Shown in pieces: positions 16,764 through 25,406 of a DNA stretch of 64,000 bases. This stretch comes from Lachnospiraceae bacterium UBA7199 (GTDB lineage Bacteria > Bacillota > Clostridia > Lachnospirales > Lachnospiraceae), in assembly GCA_002490775.1 (NCBI GenBank), contig DKUR01000019.1, positions 1 to 64,000 of the forward strand, in the 5' to 3' direction. The notes beneath the pieces are model-generated. The model worked only from the letters and a program-made list of their open reading frames with translations. It had not been told where the DNA came from and ran no database searches. Both the position numbers and the translations under genes were made by a program. Each line of letters starts with the position of its first letter. Position 1 is the first letter of the stretch.

Positions 16764-18770
16764 TTAATCCAGCTCACTAAGTCCGGTATACAGCTCGTAA
16801 TATCTGCCCTTTTGTGCAAGCAGGTCATCATGATCGCCCCGCTCAATGATCTCTCCATTCTCCAGCACCATAATGGCATTGGCATTTCTTACGGTAGAAA
16901 GCCTGTGGGCAATTACCAGCGTGGTTCTTGTGGCCATCAGACGATCCATTCCCCTTTCTATGTGTTTTTCTGTCCTGGTATCTACAGAACTGGTGGCTTC
17001 ATCCAAAATCAAAATAGGCGCTTTAGAGATCGCTGCCCTGGCAATGTTGATCAACTGTCGCTGCCCCTGACTTAAGTTGGCACCGTCTCCCTCCAGCATG
17101 GTATCATAACCATGCTCAAGACGCATGATAAAGGAATGGGCGCTGGCCGTCCTTGCCGCCTGCTCCACCTCCTCGTCTGTCGCATCCAGTCTGCCATAAC
17201 GGATATTTTCCCGAACCGTTCCTGTAAATAAATGAGTATCCTGCAAAACCATCGCAATATTTTTTCTTAAAGAATCTCTACTAAGCTCCATAGCAGGAAT
17301 GTCGTCTATGGTGATCATTCCTTCATCAATATCATAAAATCTGTTGATCAGGTTGGTGATCGTTGTTTTTCCTGCACCGGTAGAACCAACAAACGCAATT
17401 TTCTGTCCCGGTTTTGCATAGAGGGAAACCTTCTTTAAAATCGTTTTTTCAGGTGTATATCCGAAAGTCACATCCTTAAGAGTCACTGCCCCTTTTACTT
17501 CCTTATAAAAGTAGTCTCCATCCTGCTTTACTACATCTGCCATAAATCCTTCTGACTTAGCATACGCATTCTCTTTTGGAATCAGATAATAATTTTTATC
17601 CTGCATCTCTTCTATACGGATGGCCTGCTCCCCATCAGGTGCCTCTGGAGCTTCTTCCATCACTGCAAATACTCTTTCCGCACCAGCCAGTGCAGAAAAA
17701 ATGGTGTTAACCTGCATTGCCACTTCATTAATAGGACGGGAAAACTGCCTGGAATAATTAACAAATACGGTAAATCCTCCCACGTCAAATCCTCGAAGCA
17801 CACACAAAATTCCACCTACACATGCTGTAAGGGAATAACTTACCTGGCTTAAGCCATTCATGATCGGTCCCATGATTCCGCCAAAAAATTGAGCTTTGAT
17901 TAATTTTCCTTTAAGATCTGTATTTAAATATTCAAATTCCTCTCTGGAATCCTCTTCATGATTAAAGACCTTGACTACCTTCTGTCCGGTAACCGTTTCT
18001 TCGATATAACCGTTTAAGGTGCCAATTGCCGCCTGCTGGGCGCTGTAATATCTCCGGCTTTTTTTGCCTACAAACTGCACTGCCCTAAGCATCACAGGTA
18101 TCATCACAATGGTAATCAGCGTCAGCCATACATTAGTATACAACATCAGCGCAAAAGTTCCAACTATGTTAATCGTTCCGGATATCAACTGAACTACCGT
18201 GTTATTCAACATTTCCCCTACTGCATCCACATCATTGGTAAACCGGCTCATCATATCCCCATTATTATGGGTGTCGTAGTACTTCACCGGAAGCTGCTGA
18301 AGCTTCCCAAACAAATCATTTCTTAATTTACAAACTGCTCCCTGGGATATGGTGATCATAATTCTCTGCTGAAGGTACTGTGCAAGGATTCCAACTAAAT
18401 AAACTCCCAGCATTGCCAAAATACCTTTCAGCAAAAATGCTGTGCTTCCCTGCTTAGACGTAAGTCCATTTATGATAGGCCGAAGCATATAGGAACCGGC
18501 TAGATTTGCAATGGTTCCGCCAATGACACAAAAAGCCACGATCATCAGTTTCCATTTGTCCTGGGAAATATAAGAAAACAGTCTGCCAATGGTTTTCCGT
18601 ACATTTTTCGGCTTTCCGCCCACCATTCCTTTTTGCCCATGACCGCCACGAGGTCCCCCATGTGGTCCCTTTGGCCTTCCTCCCCCTACTGCTGCTGCCA
18701 CTGTATCTTCCTTGGGATTTAACCTGCTTTCATACTTTTTCTGAAAATATTCCAGTTTTTCCTGTTTCAT
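16764..18770 (-). CDS. ABC exporter half-transporter, catalytic subunit
   Basis: A 668-residue type IV ABC half-transporter. A Gly/Pro-rich N-terminal extension (about residues 25-60, GGGRPKGPHGGPRGGHGQKG) precedes six membrane helices (about 70-350) and a nucleotide-binding domain with Walker A GSTGAGKTT, signature LSQGQ and Walker B ILILDEATSSVD, then H-loop AHRLSTV. The catalytic Glu and His are present, but the signature has Gln instead of Gly. Its start overlaps the stop of the partner gene by four bases, so the two form a heterodimeric multidrug or lipid exporter of the TM287/288 or BmrCD type, under MarR control. Confidence 0.92.
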   Translation of the reverse strand: MKQEKLEYFQKKYESRLNPKEDTVAAAVGGGRPKGPHGGPRGGHGQKGMVGGKPKNVRKTIGRLFSYISQDKWKLMIVAFCVIGGTIANLAGSYMLRPIINGLTSKQGSTAFLLKGILAMLGVYLVGILAQYLQQRIMITISQGAVCKLRNDLFGKLQQLPVKYYDTHNNGDMMSRFTNDVDAVGEMLNNTVVQLISGTINIVGTFALMLYTNVWLTLITIVMIPVMLRAVQFVGKKSRRYYSAQQAAIGTLNGYIEETVTGQKVVKVFNHEEDSREEFEYLNTDLKGKLIKAQFFGGIMGPIMNGLSQVSYSLTACVGGILCVLRGFDVGGFTVFVNYSRQFSRPINEVAMQVNTIFSALAGAERVFAVMEEAPEAPDGEQAIRIEEMQDKNYYLIPKENAYAKSEGFMADVVKQDGDYFYKEVKGAVTLKDVTFGYTPEKTILKKVSLYAKPGQKIAFVGSTGAGKTTITNLINRFYDIDEGMITIDDIPAMELSRDSLRKNIAMVLQDTHLFTGTVRENIRYGRLDATDEEVEQAARTASAHSFIMRLEHGYDTMLEGDGANLSQGQRQLINIARAAISKAPILILDEATSSVDTRTEKHIERGMDRLMATRTTLVIAHRLSTVRNANAIMVLENGEIIERGDHDDLLAQKGRYYELYTGLSELD

Positions 18771-20503
18771 GATGCACTCACCTCCCTGTCCATCTGAGAG
18801 TAATAAATCTCCTGATACTGCTCACACTCTTTAAGAAGCTGATCGTGACTGCCATTTCCTACAATTCTTCCTTCATCCAGCACCAAAATCCGGTCTGCCT
18901 CCATCACAGAAGAAATTCTTTGGGCAATAATTATCTTTGTAGTATCTTTTAATGTACTGCTAAAGCTTTCCCTGATCTTTGCCTCTGTGGCAGTATCTAC
19001 CGCACTGGTGGAATCATCCAGTATCAGTATTTTGGGCTTCTTTAAAAGCGCCCTGGCAATACACAGCCGCTGCTTCTGTCCACCTGACACATTTACGCCG
19101 CCCTGCCCTAACTCTGTTCCATAACCTTCTGTAAAGGAGCTGACAAAAGCGTCTGCCTGGGCTGCTCTGGCTGCTTCCAAAAGCTCTTCTTTTGAGGCGT
19201 TTGCATTTCCCCACATCAGATTTTCTGCAATAGAACCGGAAAAAAGAACATTTTTCTGCAGCACCATACCTACACCGTCCCGCAGATTTTTCAGGGAATA
19301 ATCCCTTACATCCACACCATCAACCAGCACCTGGCCTGCATCCACATCATAAAGCCTTGGAATCATCTGCACCAATGTGGTTTTCCCACAACCAGTAGAG
19401 CCAATGATGCCCAGTACCTGACCGCTTTGTATCTGAAAAGTAATGTGGGAGAGTACTTCTTCCTTATTTTCTTTATAATATTTAAAAGAAACATCCTTAA
19501 ATTCCACCTTGCCGCTTTCCACTCTTTTCTCAGGAAATGCACAGTTTTCATCTGTCAAACTAACCTGCTCATCAAGCACCTGAGTAATACGATGGAGAGA
19601 CGCTAACGCCCTTGAGCTCTGCAGCAATACCATTGCAAGCATCATAAGGGACATTAATATCTGCACAATATAAGTGGTAAAAGCTGTCAAATCCCCCACA
19701 GGCATGGTGCCTGCAAGAATCTGCCTTCCCCCAAACCAGACAACGCCCAAAGTGGTTGCATTCATTAGGAACATCATAATCGGCATATTTAAAATAACCA
19801 CCTTAAACGCGCTTAAGCTGGACTGCTTCAATTCCTCATTGGAAGCTGCAAACCGTTGTTTTTCATAATCCTCCCTTACAAAGGATTTGATTACCCTGAC
19901 ATTGGTCAACACTTCCTGTATATTAGAGTTTAATGCATCCAGTTTTTTCTGCATGATTTCAAACCTGGGAAATGCGGTCTTTATTATGATGGCAATCAAT
20001 ATAATCAATATAGGAATTACCACTAAAACTACAAGCGCCAACTGGCTGTTCATCATAAATGCCATAAAAAGCGCACCAATCAGCATTCCCGGCGCACGAA
20101 GCATCATCCGAAGAGCCATATTGAGAAGATTCTGCACCTGAGTAATATCATTGGTCAGCCTGGTCACCAGGGAGCCTGTGCTGAATTGGTCTAAGTTGGC
20201 AAAGGAAAACTTCTGTACCTTATTAAACACATCACTTCTAAGATCGGATGAAAAGCTGATGGACGCCTTTGCAGCAAAATAAGCCCCGCCAATTCCTCCT
20301 ATGATCATAAGCGCCGCCATTCCCAGCATAGCCGCACCCATACCCATAATATAAGGAACATCATGATTTGCCGCCCCAATATTAATAATATTTGCCATAA
20401 GCTTGGGCAGTACTACTTCGCCTATTACCTCAACAATCATTAAAACCGGACCTAAAATAAACGCCGGCAAATATGGTTTCATATACTTCCAATATCTTTT
20501 CAT
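18767..20503 (-). CDS. ABC exporter half-transporter, degenerate-site subunit
   Basis: A 578-residue ABC half-transporter with six membrane helices and a nucleotide-binding domain: Walker A GSTGCGKTT, canonical signature VSGGQ, and Walker B ILILDDSTSAVD. The catalytic Glu is Asp and the H-loop His is Gln (AQRISSV). Such paired losses mark the degenerate site of heterodimeric exporters, complemented by the partner encoded downstream with a four-base overlap. It follows the MarR gene by 59 bases. The exported compound is not predictable. Confidence 0.92.
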   Translation of the reverse strand: MKRYWKYMKPYLPAFILGPVLMIVEVIGEVVLPKLMANIINIGAANHDVPYIMGMGAAMLGMAALMIIGGIGGAYFAAKASISFSSDLRSDVFNKVQKFSFANLDQFSTGSLVTRLTNDITQVQNLLNMALRMMLRAPGMLIGALFMAFMMNSQLALVVLVVIPILIILIAIIIKTAFPRFEIMQKKLDALNSNIQEVLTNVRVIKSFVREDYEKQRFAASNEELKQSSLSAFKVVILNMPIMMFLMNATTLGVVWFGGRQILAGTMPVGDLTAFTTYIVQILMSLMMLAMVLLQSSRALASLHRITQVLDEQVSLTDENCAFPEKRVESGKVEFKDVSFKYYKENKEEVLSHITFQIQSGQVLGIIGSTGCGKTTLVQMIPRLYDVDAGQVLVDGVDVRDYSLKNLRDGVGMVLQKNVLFSGSIAENLMWGNANASKEELLEAARAAQADAFVSSFTEGYGTELGQGGVNVSGGQKQRLCIARALLKKPKILILDDSTSAVDTATEAKIRESFSSTLKDTTKIIIAQRISSVMEADRILVLDEGRIVGNGSHDQLLKECEQYQEIYYSQMDREVSAS

Positions 20504-20562
20504 TGTATGTTACTCCTTCCGCTGCCTTATTTATTATGTTAATAGTTATTCCTGCCACAAAA

Positions 20563-21018
20563 TCAATTTTTTTGAGAAAGGCTTTGATAATACCGCTCTC
20601 CATTATGAATCACACGCTCTAAAAAAGCAGCATATGTCTCCAACTCTTCCTGGGAAAATCCCTCAAACATAGCATCCTCTATTTCCTGAAAATACAAAAT
20701 GCTTTGGTCAATCGCCTTTTTTCCCTTATCTGTGATCACCACATGATTCATACGATTATCCTCGGCATCACAGGATCTGGTAATATATCCTGACTTTTCC
20801 AGTTTTTTCAAAGAAACTGCCACCGCTGCCGGAGAAATCTCCATCTTATTTGCAATAGCCCTCTGGGAACAATCCGGATGCTTGCCTAATATCATCAACA
20901 GTCTGTGCTGGCTTCTATAAATTCCAGTATCCTCAACCTTCTTGCCAATCACCCGCTTCATAGCCTGATCCGACTGCCGAAAAAGATTAATAATTTGATG
21001 CTGCAACTCCTTTCGCAT
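20563..21018 (-). CDS. MarR family transcriptional regulator
   Basis: A 151-residue winged-helix regulator. The recognition region reads HPDCSQRAIANKMEISPAAVAVSLKKLEKSGYI, followed by the wing DAEDNRMNHVVITDKG. It is first in an operon with the heterodimeric ABC exporter, a classic arrangement for a ligand-responsive repressor of efflux. Two adjoining palindromes just downstream of its promoter -10 are good candidates for its operator, so autorepression is likely. Confidence 0.93.
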   Translation of the reverse strand: MRKELQHQIINLFRQSDQAMKRVIGKKVEDTGIYRSQHRLLMILGKHPDCSQRAIANKMEISPAAVAVSLKKLEKSGYITRSCDAEDNRMNHVVITDKGKKAIDQSILYFQEIEDAMFEGFSQEELETYAAFLERVIHNGERYYQSLSQKN

Positions 21019-21043
21019 GATACCTCCTTCATCAAGGTAAATA

Positions 21044-21067
21044 AATAATTAATTATTAACTAGTTAA
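21044..21067. promoter_or_regulatory. Palindromes, probable MarR operator
   Basis: Two overlapping perfect palindromes: AATAATTAATTATT (21044-21057) and TTAACTAGTTAA (21056-21067). They lie between the marR -10 box and the start codon, where a bound dimer would block transcription. Confidence 0.6.
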
Positions 21068-21076
21068 CCATTTGCT

Positions 21077-21106
21077 ATTATATGCTCCTTTTCTGGCATA
21101 TGTCAA
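21077..21106 (-). promoter_or_regulatory. Promoter of the MarR/ABC exporter operon
   Basis: Minus strand TTGACA (21101-21106) and TATAAT (21077-21082), both perfect consensus, are separated by 18 bases. Confidence 0.8.
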
Positions 21107-21164
21107 TCAAAAAAATAAAGCTTCATAAAAGTTTACAAATAGGAAATATTCTTTTAGAAAGATT

Positions 21165-21935
21165 TTATAAAATGAGGGTTAGTAAGTAGAGTACCAGCAA
21201 ATGTGCCGGATAAAAGATATAAAAGAAGTACTTTAATTTAATGCCTCTTTTACCATTATATAAAGCAATAAAAATAAATGCAAAAGGTGCAGTAATCTCC
21301 CATAAAAATGCAATACAGCCTGCAATGATCTGTTCCAGTTTGTTTTTACGGAATAAATACAAAAGTGCAACCGCTATGGTGCCATGTGCACCATAATCGC
21401 AGTAAACAAGCTCTGATAAAACTGACGCCGCAAGAAAGACTGCTGTCCAGCCTGCCAGCCTGAAAAAAAGATTTTGGCATCGTTTTTCTATTTTTTCCAT
21501 AAGCCAGATCATAAGCAAACCGATTAGTAAAGTAAAAAATACATTTTGGTAGTAAGGATAAAAAACTTCCCCGTTTTGAGCCAGGTCAAAAGGTATTTCT
21601 GAAAGCAGTGCAAAGACAAAAAGTCTGCCTGCATACTTTGGCCTGCTTTTTGTCTTTTCAAACCCTTCTATTAATAAGAAGCAATAAATGGGGAATGCAA
21701 TTCTTCCAATTAGCCTTCGCATTACCTGATATGCAAAATATACCCAGCCCACCGGAGAAGTCTGTATCATCTCCTGCATATATCCGAAAGAAAAATCTGC
21801 AACAGAATAAATTCCATTATCAACCAAAATATGCCCCAGCAAAACTGCCGCTGTATGATCAATCAACATACAGACCACTGCAATGATCTTTAAAGTGCTT
21901 CCGCTGATTCCTATTCTTCCTTGGGACTTATCCAT
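21165..21935 (-). CDS. TraX family membrane protein
   Basis: A 256-residue polytopic membrane protein with the TraX opening GSTLKIIAVVCMLIDHTAAVLL, including the MLIDH motif, and about eight hydrophobic segments. TraX of plasmid F acetylates pilin; chromosomal Firmicute relatives have no known substrate. An acyltransferase-like role on a surface molecule is an inference. GGAGCAG precedes the ATG. Apparently monocistronic. Confidence 0.85.
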   Translation of the reverse strand: MDKSQGRIGISGSTLKIIAVVCMLIDHTAAVLLGHILVDNGIYSVADFSFGYMQEMIQTSPVGWVYFAYQVMRRLIGRIAFPIYCFLLIEGFEKTKSRPKYAGRLFVFALLSEIPFDLAQNGEVFYPYYQNVFFTLLIGLLMIWLMEKIEKRCQNLFFRLAGWTAVFLAASVLSELVYCDYGAHGTIAVALLYLFRKNKLEQIIAGCIAFLWEITAPFAFIFIALYNGKRGIKLKYFFYIFYPAHLLVLYLLTLIL

Positions 21936-21968
21936 GTTTACAGCCTGCTCCTTTCAAAAGCCGAATAC

Positions 21969-21985
21969 TTTGTGCGTCGCACAAA
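21969..21985. repeat. Short hairpin TTTGTGC-GTC-GCACAAA
   Basis: A perfect 7-base stem with a three-base loop lies upstream of the TraX-family gene. Similar cores (TTTGTG...CACAAATT) occur in the hairpin near 51385-51411 and as a half-site near 47360, hinting at a dispersed short palindrome. Confidence 0.45.
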
Positions 21986-22186
21986 TTTCCTGATATACAA
22001 TAACATTGATATCATAAACCAAATTTAAACATCTGGCAAGGCATGATCAAACTGGTATGGTAAATAATATTTATTTTGGCACTTTTTTGAAGTCCACACT
22101 TATGTATAATAAGTTAAAATGACATTTATAAAGAATAAGATTGAAATTTTCCATTTTCCATTTTTGAAAGGAGCATAGTTATAATC

Positions 22187-22765
22187 ATGAAAAATCAAAC
22201 TGCACAAAAAATTGCAATGACCGGCCTTATGGCGGCTTTATCTTATGTGGTATTCACCTTTTTGCAGATCAAGATTCCCCTTCCCGGGGGAGATGCAACT
22301 TCCATCCATTTAGGAAATGCTGTCTGCGTGCTGGGTGCTTTGATTCTTGGCGGCTTTTATGGAGGCTTAGGCGGCGCCATTGGCATGACCATCGGCGACC
22401 TGCTTGATCCGGTCTATGTAATCTATGCCCCTAAGACCTTTCTTTTAAAACTCTGCATCGGTTTAATCACCGGCTTTGTGGCCCATAAACTTGGAAAGAT
22501 CACAAAGGAAACTGACCGGAAAAAGGTGGCACTCTACTCTTTATTTGCTGCCATCAGCGGCCTTTTATTTAATGTCATCTTTGATCCCCTGATTGGCTAC
22601 TTTTACAAATTGACTATTCTAGGCAAACCGGCTGCCGAGCTGACGCTTGCATGGAATATTGCTTCTACTTCCATCAATGCAGTCACCTCAGCCATTGTAT
22701 CAGTGGCCGTTTATCTTGCCCTTCGGCCTGCACTGAAAAAAGCCGGTTTTTTCTTTACTTTATAA
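22187..22765 (+). CDS. ECF transporter S component
   Basis: A 192-residue membrane protein with about six hydrophobic segments. It has the N-terminal pattern TAQKIAMTGLMAALSYVVFTFLQIKIP and the GGFYGGLGGAIGMTIGDLLDP block of the ECF substrate-binding subunits (PF07155-like). It would bind a vitamin or precursor and share the ECF-T/A1/A2 module encoded elsewhere. No riboswitch was recognised in the 250 bases upstream, so the substrate stays open. AAAGGAG precedes the ATG. A 38-bp repeat follows its stop. Confidence 0.85.
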   Translation: MKNQTAQKIAMTGLMAALSYVVFTFLQIKIPLPGGDATSIHLGNAVCVLGALILGGFYGGLGGAIGMTIGDLLDPVYVIYAPKTFLLKLCIGLITGFVAHKLGKITKETDRKKVALYSLFAAISGLLFNVIFDPLIGYFYKLTILGKPAAELTLAWNIASTSINAVTSAIVSVAVYLALRPALKKAGFFFTL

Positions 22766-22840
22766 AACAACGGATGCCAAGCTCTGCTAACCATCCTTAT
22801 GTTAACAACGGATGCCAGGCTTTGTTATAATTAAATAAAG
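22765..22840. repeat. 38-bp repeat unit, two copies (locus 1)
   Basis: A full copy at 22765-22802 (AAACAACGGATGCCAAGCTC...CCATCCTTATGTT) is followed at exactly 38 bases by a second copy, recognisable to about 22825 and then decayed. The same unit occurs three times at 34038-34151. It lies directly after the ECF gene stop. Confidence 0.7.
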
Positions 22841-23073
22841 CACAGCTTGAGAGGATTCAATAAAAATCCTACCGCCTTAAAGCAGGCAATTCCAAGCGGT
22901 ATAAAGATCAGTGTGCAGCATAAGGCTGCACCGATCACTCCGCAAATAATGGCACAGGGCAGGCAAAAAGCCAGCTTTAACACCAGCTTAAGCACTCCGC
23001 CTACTAAATGAAATGACAATCCAATTACAAGAAAAACAATGAAAAATACTGCTAAAACCGTTAATGTAATCAT
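22831..23073 (-). CDS. Small hydrophobic membrane protein
   Basis: An 80-residue protein with about three hydrophobic segments and no charged domain. I do not recognise a family. It follows the DUF4097 gene by 13 bases on the same strand and is preceded by a GGAGG-like site, so it is probably the last gene of the PadR/DUF1700/DUF4097 operon and part of the same envelope function. Confidence 0.65.
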   Translation of the reverse strand: MITLTVLAVFFIVFLVIGLSFHLVGGVLKLVLKLAFCLPCAIICGVIGAALCCTLIFIPLGIACFKAVGFLLNPLKLCFI

Positions 23074-23086
23074 ATGATCCCTCCTT

Positions 23087-24058
23087 TTACTCCTGAAAAC
23101 TAATATTGATATTTCCTAAATTACAGTTTACTTCAAATTCTTTTGAAGCCTGATTGTTTATTCTCTGCTCTCTTCCCAAACCGCTAAATCCCGTTCCACC
23201 TATTTCAATACTTCCCATACCGCATTCCACATCATAGTTGAAAGTATCCTGGCTGTCTTTTAGAGTAAATTCAACATTTCCCATATCGCATTCCACTTCC
23301 GCATTCCCAGAAATGGTTCCTTCATAAATACCTTCTCCCATACTCACTGTAATGGACACGTCTTTTGAAACCATGCTGGCAGCTTCCATTCTTCCTGCTC
23401 CCACTTCTACGGACAGTTCCTGTGATTCCACTTGGGATAAAACCAGTTCACCAGCACCAATTGATGCATCAATTTCCAACGCTGCCACGCCGATAGCCTC
23501 CATAGCGCCGGCACCTACTTCTATATCCATTTCTTCAAAACTTGTTCCCTTGGGAATCACCAAAGTAATTATATTTTCTGATATCTCTGAGCCAAGAGTC
23601 TTGATACCCTTAAACCCCTCCACATAAAGAGTTCCGTCTTTTATCTTGTAGTCGCACTCGCCTTTTCCCTGAACATAAATATCAATCATACCATCAGAGA
23701 CATCCTTTTCCTTAAGCACCAGACTTCCGGCTCCCAGCATAAGATTTAATTCTTTGACTCCATCCAAAGACTGCTGTGCTTCCCAAGCATTTTCTCCTGT
23801 TGTGTCATTGTTCACCGTAAGATTCCTTGGATTATCACTATCATAGTAAAAATGCCAGTCTCCCAAAAAATAAAATCCGTCAAAAACATCATACAGCCGA
23901 TTTGCCACTCGGTTTAGGCTCCCCATAACTCTTTCATCATTTCTTGCCCAGTAGGCAACGCTTCTGCCGCCTACAATTGCACTGATCAGGCATAATACAC
24001 AGCCTAACGCTGCCAGAATGCCTGCTGTCATCAGACTTCCCTTTACAAATTTTTTCAT
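23087..24058 (-). CDS. DUF4097 beta-strand repeat protein, membrane-anchored
   Basis: A 323-residue protein: an N-terminal membrane helix (about 8-28) followed by a repetitive beta-strand domain of the DUF4097/LiaG-like group (repeats such as IDIEVGAGAMEAIGVAALEIDASIGAGELVLSQ broken by short turns). These right-handed beta structures are extracytoplasmic. The gene overlaps the DUF1700 gene by four bases, the standard PadR/DUF1700/DUF4097 order in Firmicutes. The role is thought to be envelope-stress related but is unproven. Confidence 0.88.
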   Translation of the reverse strand: MKKFVKGSLMTAGILAALGCVLCLISAIVGGRSVAYWARNDERVMGSLNRVANRLYDVFDGFYFLGDWHFYYDSDNPRNLTVNNDTTGENAWEAQQSLDGVKELNLMLGAGSLVLKEKDVSDGMIDIYVQGKGECDYKIKDGTLYVEGFKGIKTLGSEISENIITLVIPKGTSFEEMDIEVGAGAMEAIGVAALEIDASIGAGELVLSQVESQELSVEVGAGRMEAASMVSKDVSITVSMGEGIYEGTISGNAEVECDMGNVEFTLKDSQDTFNYDVECGMGSIEIGGTGFSGLGREQRINNQASKEFEVNCNLGNINISFQE

Positions 24059-24843
24059 ACTGTTTCTCCTCCCTTCTTGCCGAAAATCTTTTTAAATATA
24101 TAACCGATCCCCTGAAAAATACCGGGAATGCATTTCCCAAGCAAAAATACCAAAACCAGTAAAAACAAAATACCAAGGGCTGCGCAGATACAGGCACCCC
24201 CAATCAGGCCGATTCCTGCCACTGGATGTGGAATCATAGTCCCAAAACCGGCCGCTGCCAATGCAAAAGCTACAATAAACAATACCACCATTGCGATGCC
24301 AAATCCGAGACAGACACAAAATATTCCAATAATTACGCTCATAATTGCTGCCAATATCGTTGCTGCCACTGCAAAGATAACCGGTGATAAAAAAATACAT
24401 GCGCAGACAATCAGCACAACTGCCCATACCGGCATCCCTTCCTTTTCCTTTGTTACTGTGGTACCGGAAGCCTGATTTTTACTCTCACTGTAGTAATCTT
24501 TCGCCTTTTTTTCATCTGCTTCCTGCGCACCGGTATGCTTTACATTCTCTGAATTCTGCCCGCCGCCGGCTGCTCTTTTTACAATTGCATTGGGGCATCC
24601 GGCGCTGCTGCTTTGAAATCCACTTTCTGTAAACTCGCCCAGATTTTCATTTCCACTAAGTCCGTCCCTGACAATACCGGCTACCTGCTCCGGCGAGCCA
24701 AGAGCCTTGATTACTTCCTGCTCATTTTCTCTCCCTGCATCATTAAAATAATCATTATAATATTGAAGCGCCTCTTCCCTCTCATTTGGTGAGATATCGG
24801 AGAGCAGTTCTTCCAATTGCCTCATAAATTCCCATCTGCTCAT
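24055..24843 (-). CDS. DUF1700 family membrane protein
   Basis: A 262-residue protein. The N-terminal cytosolic helical domain (MSRWEFMRQLEELLSDISPNEREEALQYYNDYF) is typical of DUF1700. A polar low-complexity linker follows (about 80-130), then three or four Gly/Ala-rich membrane helices. It overlaps PadR and DUF4097 genes by four bases each, so all three are cotranslated. Function unknown; likely senses or processes an envelope signal with its DUF4097 partner. Confidence 0.88.
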   Translation of the reverse strand: MSRWEFMRQLEELLSDISPNEREEALQYYNDYFNDAGRENEQEVIKALGSPEQVAGIVRDGLSGNENLGEFTESGFQSSSAGCPNAIVKRAAGGGQNSENVKHTGAQEADEKKAKDYYSESKNQASGTTVTKEKEGMPVWAVVLIVCACIFLSPVIFAVAATILAAIMSVIIGIFCVCLGFGIAMVVLFIVAFALAAAGFGTMIPHPVAGIGLIGGACICAALGILFLLVLVFLLGKCIPGIFQGIGYIFKKIFGKKGGETV

Positions 24844-25163
24844 TTTTCCATTCCTCCCTCAAATATACTGTTAATCTTTGCAGAATACTTTCTCCATTCA
24901 CTTTCATACAGGTTAAGCTGCAATCTGCCCCTTTCCGTGGTCTTATAATATCTTCTGTTTCTGCCCGCACATTCCATATCATAAACCTCCAGACACTGAT
25001 CCTTTTGCAGCCGCCGAAGCACCGGATACAATGTAGATTCAGAAAGCTCTATTACCTGCCTTACATCCTGGGTAATTTTGTATCCATAGGCGCCTTCGGG
25101 TTCTCTGGATACCACCGCCAGCACGATGGCATCTAAAAGCGCTGCTCCCGTATTAAAAACCAT
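24840..25163 (-). CDS. PadR family transcriptional regulator
   Basis: A 107-residue winged-helix repressor with the PadR core GAYGYKITQDVRQVIELSESTLYPVLRRLQKDQCLEV and the wing RNRRYYKTTERG. A short C-terminal helix for dimerisation follows. It is first in the operon with DUF1700 and DUF4097. A long inverted repeat overlaps its promoter, pointing to autoregulation. Confidence 0.93.
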   Translation of the reverse strand: MVFNTGAALLDAIVLAVVSREPEGAYGYKITQDVRQVIELSESTLYPVLRRLQKDQCLEVYDMECAGRNRRYYKTTERGRLQLNLYESEWRKYSAKINSIFEGGMEK

Positions 25164-25243
25164 AACCGCATCTCCCTTCTATATTATTTAACGAAATATC
25201 TCATTTTTTTACCTCACTGAAAAGCAATATTTTTTATTTTTAT

Positions 25244-25301
25244 AATATTATATGATGTATAGTATTATTTGTGTTAAACATACTATATATCATATAATAT
25301 T
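25244..25301. promoter_or_regulatory. PadR operator, long inverted repeat
   Basis: Arms 25244-25264 and 25281-25301 match in 20 of 21 bases (AATATTATATGATGTATAGTA type), with a 16-base spacer. The right arm covers the -10 and spacer of the padR promoter. Confidence 0.75.
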
Positions 25302-25310
25302 ATTTGTCAA
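25282..25310 (-). promoter_or_regulatory. padR operon promoter
   Basis: Minus strand TTGACA (25305-25310) and TATAGT (25282-25287) with a 17-base spacer, overlapped by the inverted repeat. Confidence 0.8.
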
Positions 25311-25320
25311 CATTTATTAT

Positions 25321-25364
25321 AAAAAAGCCTGAACCTTCACGCTGCTGCGCAAAAGTTCAGGCTT
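25321..25364 (-). terminator. Terminator after the chemoreceptor gene
   Basis: A ten-base stem (AAGCCTGAAC at 25324-25333 with GTTCAGGCTT at 25355-25364) with T-run TTTTTT on the minus strand, 43 bases after the chemoreceptor stop. Confidence 0.85.
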
Positions 25365-25406
25365 ACCTTTACCCGTTATGCAATTCTACTATAAAAATCT
25401 ATTCTC

